NCBI GenBank assembly: GCA_012798185.1
Contig: JAAZNS010000258.1
Span: forward strand, 1 to 13,367
Source of the DNA: Chloroflexota bacterium
Lineage (GTDB): Bacteria; Chloroflexota; Anaerolineae; Anaerolineales; UBA4823
DNA: 13,367 nucleotides
Reading direction: 5' to 3'
A program made the position numbers and the translations under genes. The stretch's first letter is position 1. Each line of letters begins with the position of its first letter. Positions 8,099 through 13,367 of the stretch are shown here, in pieces. A model generated the notes under the pieces. That model had not been told where the DNA came from, ran no database searches, and saw nothing but the letters and a program-made list of their open reading frames with translations.

Positions 8099-9127
8099 TT
8101 ATTCTGCGCGTATTCGAGGATCGATAGTGTACGTAATTATGTCAGCCACTAGATAAGCTAATACATAGAATAAGGCGCTCAAAAAGACAACCCCAACGAT
8201 TGGTTCATAGTCAAAGTGATGCATCGAATCCACAGCGTAAAGCCCTAATCCTGGCCAGTTGAAAACAGTTTCAACTAAAACCGTACCACTCATCAGAAAT
8301 CCAAATGTCATCGCAAGCATGGTTATGATGGGAACAATTGCATTTTTTAAAGCATAGCGATAATAAATACTGCGATTAGGCATACCATAGGCACGGGCAG
8401 TACGAATGTAATCGCTTGATAATATATGAATTAACGCAGTTCTGGTAATTTGAAGTGTGGATGGCGCTGAGCTTAGTGAGAGAGTTACGGCAGGGAGAAT
8501 TAGATGGCTTAATGCAGATTTGAAGGTGACAAAATTCCCTGCAATTATGCTATCGATTAAAAAAAGCCGGGTAACTTCAGCAGGAGCACGCAATGTGGCA
8601 TCTAATCGACCAAGCGGTGCGGGTAGGATTTTTAATAAAAAATAAAACACATATATAAAAATAAGGCCAACCCAAAAATTTGGCATACTAACTCCAAACT
8701 GACTGATCAGGGCACATAACCGATCAAAAATCGATCCTGGACGCGCTGCTGCTAATATCCCCAAAGGAATAGCGAAAACAATGGTGATTGTCATTGCTGC
8801 CAGCACAAGCTCAAGAGTAGCGGGTAATCTAAAGGCTATTTCATCTAATACGGGACGATAAGTATATCGGGATATCCCAAAATCTCCTTGAAGTACAGTG
8901 CCTAAATAGCGAAAATACTGTTCATAAAGCGGGCGGTCTAAACCCATTTGGTGTATCAGATTATCCAAAATCTCTTGATCAGCCTGTTGACCAACAAGTA
9001 AATAAACAGGATTTCCAAGCATTCTGGTGATGATGAAAGCTATCGTACAAACACCAAGCAAAACGATAATGATGGAGATTAATCTACGAATTAGGAATAT
9101 TGCGGATTCTCTTAACCAGGAAAACAT
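8099..9127 (-). CDS. Dipeptide/oligopeptide-type ABC transporter permease (DppB/OppB-like)
   Basis: This 342-residue permease has the DppB layout. An N-terminal helix (about 10-36) is followed by a periplasmic stretch including MGLDRPLYEQYFRYL (61-75) and GDFGIS (81-86), then helices at about 105-128, 150-168, 265-285 and 308-330. The EAA loop reads RTARAYGMPNRSIYYRYAL (242-260) and precedes KNAIVPI. The end (TYTIDPRIRAE) is the usual DppB C-terminus. GGAG lies 5 nt upstream of the ATG. The gene follows the binding-protein gene after an 85-nt gap holding a stable hairpin, so its expression relative to the binding protein may be lowered at that point. Confidence 0.92.
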   Translation of the reverse strand: MFSWLRESAIFLIRRLISIIIVLLGVCTIAFIITRMLGNPVYLLVGQQADQEILDNLIHQMGLDRPLYEQYFRYLGTVLQGDFGISRYTYRPVLDEIAFRLPATLELVLAAMTITIVFAIPLGILAAARPGSIFDRLCALISQFGVSMPNFWVGLIFIYVFYFLLKILPAPLGRLDATLRAPAEVTRLFLIDSIIAGNFVTFKSALSHLILPAVTLSLSSAPSTLQITRTALIHILSSDYIRTARAYGMPNRSIYYRYALKNAIVPIITMLAMTFGFLMSGTVLVETVFNWPGLGLYAVDSMHHFDYEPIVGVVFLSALFYVLAYLVADIITYTIDPRIRAE

Positions 9128-9153
9128 TATTTCTCCAAAAAAATCAAGGGGAG

Positions 9154-9194
9154 GCTGGCAGACTCCTCAATAATTGAATGAAAAGCCTGCCAGC
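9154..9194 (-). terminator. Hairpin between binding-protein and permease genes (attenuator or mRNA-stability element)
   Basis: GCTGGCAG (9154-9161) and CTGCCAGC (9187-9194) form a perfect 8-bp GC-rich stem with a 25-nt loop. In the direction of transcription the stem is followed, after CTCCCCTTGA, by seven Ts and then the ribosome binding site of the DppB-like gene. An overlapping alternative stem, GGAG/CTCC around 9150-9166, could compete with it. Hairpins at this place in binding-protein operons (the malE-malF case is the known example) protect the upstream mRNA or cause partial termination, so that more binding protein than permease is made. The T-run begins about 10 nt after the stem, so strong intrinsic termination is unlikely. 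Confidence 0.55.
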
Positions 9195-9212
9195 AGCATC
9201 TGAGGAATGCGG

Positions 9213-10919
9213 TTATTCAGCTCGTTTCAGTGGCCAATACCAAAGCATATTATCGGGTAATTGAACATAACCAATAATATCTTCGCGCATTGCCAGTTCC
9301 AGGTTGACTTCACCTAGCATCAATGTGGGTGCATCGTCGATTATCAGTTGTTGCATTAATTTGGTTAATTCGTCCTTGCGTGCCTGATCTTCGGGTTTCC
9401 AAATTGCAGCAGCCTCATATATAGCCTTGTCGACTTCCGGATTGCAGTATGCCATCCAGTTGATGACATTATCGCATGTATAAAAGGCAAAACCGGTGTA
9501 TGCAGCATCATCGACGTACCAAAGCAAATCGGTAATCCACGCTTGATGACTCTTCTTGTCCAGTTGTTCAGCAAATACAGCAGAAGTCTGTTTATCAATA
9601 GTTACATTAATATTGAGTTCTTTGAAAGTGCTTTGAATCAGAATCGCCAGCTCTTCCGGCACCGGAGCATCGGCGGTGATATCTAGTTTCATATCAAAGC
9701 CATTTGCATAACCTGCCTCAGCCAGTAATTGCTTTGCCTTTTCTAGGTCAAAGCTGTATGGCCAAAGACCCGGAACAAAACCGTTCCCTTTTACAGCAAC
9801 CGGACTTTGTGATTTCAGTGCTCTGCCTTTGAAAACATCATTGACAATCGTATCATAAGGAACAGCATAGGAAAGCGCCTGGCGAACCAATTTGTTATCA
9901 AACGGAGGCATTGTATTGTTGAGCCCCATTTCATATTGATCACGTGTGGGTATAGAAAGAATCTTCACGCCTTCAGCTTCGCGCAATTGATCGATCTCAT
10001 TCGGAGAAAGATCTTTGGCAATATCAATAGCACCTTGTTGCAGCAGTAGGGCACGATCGGCAGATGAGGGAATGACTTTCAGGATCACTTTATCGAAGAA
10101 TGGAGCGCCTGCCCAGTAATCCTTATTAGCAGCTAAAACCATTTCTACGCCGGGCGTCCAACTTTCAACATAATATTCGCCGCTTCCAGCGTCATTACGG
10201 GCTTTCCATTTCGTAGACCAGGGGTCATCACTGGTAGCATTTTTCTTCATTTCGGCTGATTCAACCGGTGCTTGTGATTGATCGCGGAATAAGTAGAAGA
10301 AGAATGGGCTTGGTTTTGAGAATATTATTTTGAAGGTGCTGTCATCAATTTTTTCCCATTTTTCAATATTGGCATTTTTTATATTCCATAGATACCCAGA
10401 TTTTGTTTCGATGCCGCGGTCAAAGTAGTAGATGAAATCATCGGCTGTAACAGGATTACCTGTCTGGTTGAATTTGGTGCCGGGTCGCACGTGCAGCGTA
10501 ATTTCTAAACCATCATCCGAGAGCTCCCATGATTCAATCGAAGAGCCTTGTATTTGTTTGGGATCATACATGGAATACCCTTCACCAGTATCTGTGTAAC
10601 CATACAGGAAGAATTGATCGAGAATATTGTAGTTGACTTCATTCGATGTAGAAAAGTGAGAAAAATCAGCATCGATTGTCTCAACATCTCCAGAAATGCC
10701 AATAGTCAAGATTTTTTCTTCCGTTTCTGCTGGTTCAGCCGCAGGTTCTTCAGCAGCTGCAGGTGCTTCAGTTGCTGCGGGAACTTCAGCAACAGCCTCA
10801 GTGGATTCAGCCTGCAGCTGAGCCTCAGCTTGCGTGGGTGCTGCAGTCGGTTGAGCACATGCAGATAAAACCGTGCTAACCAGGAACAAAATAAATATTA
10901 TCAGGGGTGTTTTTTTCAT
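9213..10919 (-). CDS. Solute-binding lipoprotein of a peptide-type ABC importer (SBP family 5)
   Basis: This 568-residue extracytoplasmic binding protein delivers the substrate to the DppB/C-like permease. The start at 10919 gives a clean lipoprotein signal: MKK, a hydrophobic stretch, and lipobox LSAC with C21. It is followed by a low-complexity Ala/Glu/Pro/Thr linker (about 22-68), as in many Chloroflexota lipoproteins. The folded part begins near ILTIGISGDVETID and keeps the family-5 layout: an N-terminal lobe with LHVRPGTKFNQTGNPVTADD, and later VRQALSYAVPYDTIVNDVF, followed by the AKQLLAEAGY motif. Family members bind peptides, but also nickel chelates, oligosaccharides and other solutes. 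The nearby sugar genes make a non-peptide ligand plausible. An AAGGA lies 9 nt upstream of the ATG. A stronger site would support an upstream in-frame TTG at 10994, but that would put 25 extra residues before the signal peptide. Confidence 0.92.
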   Translation of the reverse strand: MKKTPLIIFILFLVSTVLSACAQPTAAPTQAEAQLQAESTEAVAEVPAATEAPAAAEEPAAEPAETEEKILTIGISGDVETIDADFSHFSTSNEVNYNILDQFFLYGYTDTGEGYSMYDPKQIQGSSIESWELSDDGLEITLHVRPGTKFNQTGNPVTADDFIYYFDRGIETKSGYLWNIKNANIEKWEKIDDSTFKIIFSKPSPFFFYLFRDQSQAPVESAEMKKNATSDDPWSTKWKARNDAGSGEYYVESWTPGVEMVLAANKDYWAGAPFFDKVILKVIPSSADRALLLQQGAIDIAKDLSPNEIDQLREAEGVKILSIPTRDQYEMGLNNTMPPFDNKLVRQALSYAVPYDTIVNDVFKGRALKSQSPVAVKGNGFVPGLWPYSFDLEKAKQLLAEAGYANGFDMKLDITADAPVPEELAILIQSTFKELNINVTIDKQTSAVFAEQLDKKSHQAWITDLLWYVDDAAYTGFAFYTCDNVINWMAYCNPEVDKAIYEAAAIWKPEDQARKDELTKLMQQLIIDDAPTLMLGEVNLELAMREDIIGYVQLPDNMLWYWPLKRAE

Positions 10920-11018
10920 GGTCTTCTTTCCTTCTCCGAATTGGTTTTTTGGAGTAAACAAATGAATATTTTTTATGTTTATGATTTTTAGCAATAATTA
11001 CTCTCCTTTCCAGTAAGA
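10920..11018 (-). other. 99-bp gap between regulator and binding-protein genes, with a strong orphan ribosome binding site
   Basis: Right after the regulator's stop, the transcribed strand has AAGGAG (11008-11003), 8 nt before an in-frame TTG (10994-10992). A purine-rich stretch nearer the true ATG holds a second, weaker site. The middle is very AT-rich. I see no copy of the LacI-type operator and no convincing promoter; TTGCTA with a distant AAATAT is too weak to call. The gap therefore does not show that the transporter genes have a promoter of their own. Confidence 0.45.
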
Positions 11019-12014
11019 TCATACAGAACTTCGAATGGTCATCTGTGGCTCGAATTGAATAAATTCAACGGGCTTCGATGGATTTTGAATACGAGCTAAG
11101 ATCAGCTCAGCAGCTTTTATTCCCATCTCATAGGTGGGCTGTGTGACAACAGTGAGAGGTGGTTTGATCAATTTACTCCATACTGTTTCATCGAATGCGG
11201 CGATTGAAATATCTTTCGTGATCGACAACCCCCTCTCGTCTATTGCTCTTAATGCCCCCATAGTAAGTAAGTTATTGCCGACGAACAGCGCGGTTGGACG
11301 CTCTTTAAGATCGAGCAATTCATTTGTAAAACGGTATCCTACATCTTCTTTCGGAGAACCGAATTTGATTAATTCAGGAATGATTGGAATATTATTCTCT
11401 CGGAGGGCAGCCTCATAACCAAGGTAACGTTCGCGACCAGTAGTAATCTCAGTCCGACCAACAATAGCACCGATCCTTTTATGCCCTTTTTGAATGAATA
11501 GATTAACCAGTTCATAAGCGCCTTTTTGGTTATTCAATACTACTGTGTCTACATGGCAATCCAATACCTGCCGGTCTACTGCAACAAGCGGTAATTTGTG
11601 AGCATCGATTAATTTTTTACATGGACTATTATATTCAGTCGTAGGTGTGATAATCATACCGGCAACACGTTCAGAAATCATAAGATCGATATATATCGAT
11701 TCTTTATTGGTATCTTCGTCGGTATTACACAAAAAAACTGCATAATCATTTGCAAAAGCAACATCTTCTACTGCTCGAGCAAGAGTTGTAAAGAAGGGGT
11801 TTTGAATATCCGATACTAAAAGAGCAATAATTTGGGATGAATTCACCCGTAAACTTCGCGCCACCCTGCTGGGCTGATAACCCAAATCATCAATTGCTTT
11901 TAGAACTTTCTCTCGAGTTGTATCCTTTATATAATCTTGATTCGCCAAAACACGAGAAACCGTTGCGCTTGAAACACCTGCCAGTTTTGCAACATCTTTA
12001 ATTCTGACCGTCAT
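11019..12014 (-). CDS. LacI-family transcriptional regulator
   Basis: This 331-residue regulator has the standard LacI/GalR length. The start at 12014 (MTVRIKDVAKLAGVSSATVS) places the helix-turn-helix at residues 4-24, followed by YQPSRVARSLR with L55, the leucine that inserts into the operator centre. The effector domain has the periplasmic-binding-protein fold: IALLVSDIQNPFFTTLAR (63-80), GMIITPT, RIGAIVGR, TALFVGNNLL and IAAFDE. A longer reading to 12158 would run through the operator and promoter and is rejected. GGAG lies 10 nt upstream of the ATG. It is the first gene of the series, and its own promoter carries two operators matching LacI-family consensus, so it most likely represses itself and the genes downstream until a sugar-like inducer binds. 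Repression rather than activation is inferred from operator position. Confidence 0.93.
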   Translation of the reverse strand: MTVRIKDVAKLAGVSSATVSRVLANQDYIKDTTREKVLKAIDDLGYQPSRVARSLRVNSSQIIALLVSDIQNPFFTTLARAVEDVAFANDYAVFLCNTDEDTNKESIYIDLMISERVAGMIITPTTEYNSPCKKLIDAHKLPLVAVDRQVLDCHVDTVVLNNQKGAYELVNLFIQKGHKRIGAIVGRTEITTGRERYLGYEAALRENNIPIIPELIKFGSPKEDVGYRFTNELLDLKERPTALFVGNNLLTMGALRAIDERGLSITKDISIAAFDETVWSKLIKPPLTVVTQPTYEMGIKAAELILARIQNPSKPVEFIQFEPQMTIRSSV

Positions 12015-12066
12015 TATTCTGTTGCTCCAATCGATAGATGGAATAACAAAAATAGCATCAAGTGAA

Positions 12067-12099
12067 ATATGTAATCGATTTCTGAAATCGATTACATAT
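12067..12099 (-). promoter_or_regulatory. 33-bp palindrome made of two LacI-type operators
   Basis: The two 16-bp arms are perfect inverted copies around a single T at 12083. Within it lie two tandem LacI-family sites sharing that base: TGTAATCGATTTCT (12070-12083) and TGAAATCGATTACA (12083-12096). The second matches the TGnAAnCGnTTnCA pattern fully and the first at all but the last base. Their centres are 13 bp apart. The palindrome begins directly downstream of the -10 box, over the expected transcription start, a position that blocks RNA polymerase. Confidence 0.85.
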
Positions 12100-12127
12100 A
12101 TTGTATCTAAGATATTTTGTTTGTCAA
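12100..12127 (-). promoter_or_regulatory. Sigma-70-type promoter for the regulator and probably the whole operon
   Basis: On the minus strand, TTGACA (12127-12122, a perfect -35 box) is followed by a 16-nt spacer and TACAAT (12105-12100, one mismatch to TATAAT). The start of transcription is expected near 12093, inside the double operator, about 80 nt before the regulator's ATG. It is the only good minus-strand promoter I see upstream of the series. Confidence 0.75.
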
Positions 12128-12733
12128 GAGGTTCTACGATATTTTCAAGATGATACACACATTAAGATCATCCCTGCCATTGGATCATCATCCATGAACG
12201 ATGCCCCCTGGGTACAATTCCTGCAGACATCAAAATCTAAAATTGTATAAACTTTAGCGATTTCCGATTGGTATGATAGGGAGGAGCTTTCTAATAAATA
12301 TTATTGTCTAACCTTAGGGATCCTGATATCAGTATCTTGATTCAGTTGCTCTCAGATGAAAAGAATACTTATCCTTACCCTCCGGCAAGCTCAAGGTATT
12401 CCAGGAATATTGCCCAGCATCACGGTAACCTGATCAAATACTTCCGGGCAGACGCTCTCGGCTCAGTGCACTAGCCGACCAATTCGGGGGTGAAGTGATG
12501 CTGGCGCTGGATTGGAAAGCCCAATTGTATTTTTAGTTGGATTACGTGAATTATTTGAAGAAGAACAATCCATGCGCCTAGCTGACGATGAACGAGAGGA
12601 TATGATTCGCGATAATACGCGAAAAATCTATATGGCAGCTACCCGCACTGGTCAACGGCTAGTATTCACCTACGTTGGGCAAATGCCTGAAGTGATGAAA
12701 CAAATATTTAAAAATCATAATAATGAGGGCTAA
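12122..12733 (+). pseudogene. Decayed gene remnant ending in UvrD/Rep-type helicase motifs
   Basis: The clearest part is at 12494-12733. It has GLESPIVFLVGL, like helicase motif V (KGLE.P.VF), and about 35 residues later RKIYMAATRTGQRLV, like motif VI (RLLYVAxTRA). It ends at a TAA and has no upstream helicase domains. A TGA at 12491 closes its frame, and the only start is a TTG. Before it, three protein-like stretches follow one another in changing frames: 12122-12250 (e.g. SSSMNDAPWVQFLQ, frame 2, continuing past a TAA to about 12340), 12307-12474 (e.g. YPPASSRYSRNIAQHH, frame 1) and 12468-12530 (ADQFGGEVMLALDW, frame 3). This pattern fits one gene broken by frameshifts and stops, with its 5' part lost at the regulator's promoter. 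The helicase reading is firm only for the last piece. Confidence 0.5.
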
Positions 12734-12937
12734 TGATAAGTTTATAGATACTAAAATCTTTTCCCCCTCAGACAGGATCTCCAGCTCACCTTCTCGCAAC
12801 AAAAATTGTGCAAATATTGTATAGTTGATTTATAACCCACAAAACAGACAGACACGCTCGATAACCATTCCCTCAAAACTCAATAATATCGATAATTCAA
12901 CCCTTTTCAAAATATTACGTTTTATGGCTTATTGGTT
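12734..12937. other. Convergent intergenic stretch without a recognisable gene
   Basis: This AT-rich region separates the helicase remnant from the end of the symporter gene. I see a short TATCGATA palindrome near 12887-12896, but no stem followed by a T-run, no operator of the LacI type and no open frame of note. Confidence 0.4.
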
Positions 12938-13367
12938 TTAGTTATCTTTTTTTATAGCACCCAATCCCATAATCATAATCGGCAAGAAAAATGAAATGTA
13001 AATATTGGGGATATCGAAGGGATTATCGAACACCAAACCCCAAACTAAAGCCGTCGATACTCCCAAAACGATCGACCAAAATGCATATCCTTCTTTTATA
13101 TTTTGATTAAACATACCAAAGAGTATCACCACAGTAATTGGAGCGGTGCATGGAAAGGCAGTTAAGTATAAAAATGGCAATATATCCTTCATCTGACCAA
13201 ATGCAACATATATCCCGCTCAATAGAGAAACCACTACAATAACTGCGGTATACATAATCCGCTTTTGCTGATCATTGACATGAAACAAACGTACAATGAT
13301 CTCATCGACAAATACATTAGACATAATAATTGCACCCGGTCCGAAAGCTGCCACAATCGCTGCAGCA
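12938..13367 (-). CDS. Sodium:solute symporter, C-terminal part (partial)
   Basis: The frame is open from the window edge to a TAA at 12938-12940, giving 142 residues of the C-terminal end. The first visible part, AAIVAAFGPGAIIMSNVFVDEII, looks like the conserved SSS-family segment in which an Ala/Ser/Thr-rich helix is followed by SNVFxxD. Three to four hydrophobic segments follow: about TAVIVVVSLLSGIYVAFG, ILPFLYLTAFPCTAPITVVI, YAFWSIVLGVSTALVWGL and IYISFFLPIMIMGLGAI. A short loop holding FGMFNQNIKEG precedes the third. The protein ends in a short charged tail (KKDN). The family couples solute uptake to Na+; the solute cannot be told from this part. The GTG at 13354 is not a start, because the frame continues past it. 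It is on the same strand as the ABC operon but separated from it by the remnant, so it is probably a different unit. Confidence 0.75.
   Translation of the reverse strand, partial: AAAIVAAFGPGAIIMSNVFVDEIIVRLFHVNDQQKRIMYTAVIVVVSLLSGIYVAFGQMKDILPFLYLTAFPCTAPITVVILFGMFNQNIKEGYAFWSIVLGVSTALVWGLVFDNPFDIPNIYISFFLPIMIMGLGAIKKDN

Noticed and set aside
10920..11018. A separate promoter for the transporter genes (TTGCTA with AAATAT).
   Set aside because: The -35 and -10 matches are poor in a region that is AT-rich throughout, so such matches are expected by chance.
12015..12158. N-terminal extension of the LacI-type regulator to 12158.
   Set aside because: It would translate the operator and promoter, and the family always begins a few residues before the helix-turn-helix.
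1..13367. CRISPR arrays, tRNA or rRNA genes, defence systems or phage genes.
   Set aside because: No regularly spaced repeats, tRNA cloverleaf-like arms or signature proteins of these classes were seen. The helicase remnant alone does not indicate a defence system.

Overview
The window is most probably chromosomal DNA of a Chloroflexota bacterium of the Anaerolineae type. The clues are an AT-leaning composition, AGGAG-type ribosome binding sites, and a solute-binding lipoprotein whose lipidated cysteine is followed by a long Ala/Glu/Pro/Thr linker, a style common in that phylum. No marker gene is present, so the assignment is tentative.

Layout. Positions 1-535 (+ strand) hold the last 30 codons of a protein that resembles the C-terminus of hydantoinase B / oxoprolinase, then a complete small DUF3830-like (cyclophilin-fold) gene. 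Positions 536-789 are a convergent intergenic region with a long inverted repeat. Positions 790-12014 (- strand) form one long operon-like series. In transcription order it is a LacI-family regulator, a family-5 solute-binding lipoprotein, two DppB/DppC-type permeases, two DppD/DppF-type ATPases, a metal-dependent amidohydrolase, an L-fucose-isomerase-like protein and an FGGY sugar kinase. The promoter at about 12100-12127 has a perfect TTGACA and a TACAAT. It runs straight into a 33-bp palindrome made of two LacI-type operators. Positions 12122-12733 (+ strand) look like a decayed gene whose 3' end still shows UvrD/Rep-helicase motifs. Positions 12938-13367 (- strand) are the C-terminal part of a sodium:solute symporter cut by the window edge.

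How the genes fit together. The regulator probably represses its own promoter and, because the genes are closely packed, the whole series. The peptide-type ABC importer would bring in a solute, the amidohydrolase would cleave a C-N (or ester/lactone) bond, the isomerase would turn a released aldose into a ketose, and the kinase would phosphorylate the ketose. A peptide-class transporter and an amidohydrolase together with sugar isomerase and kinase genes suggest a sugar-amide or sugar-amino-acid conjugate as substrate. This is inference: the substrate cannot be read from the sequence, and no aldolase for the last step lies in the window.
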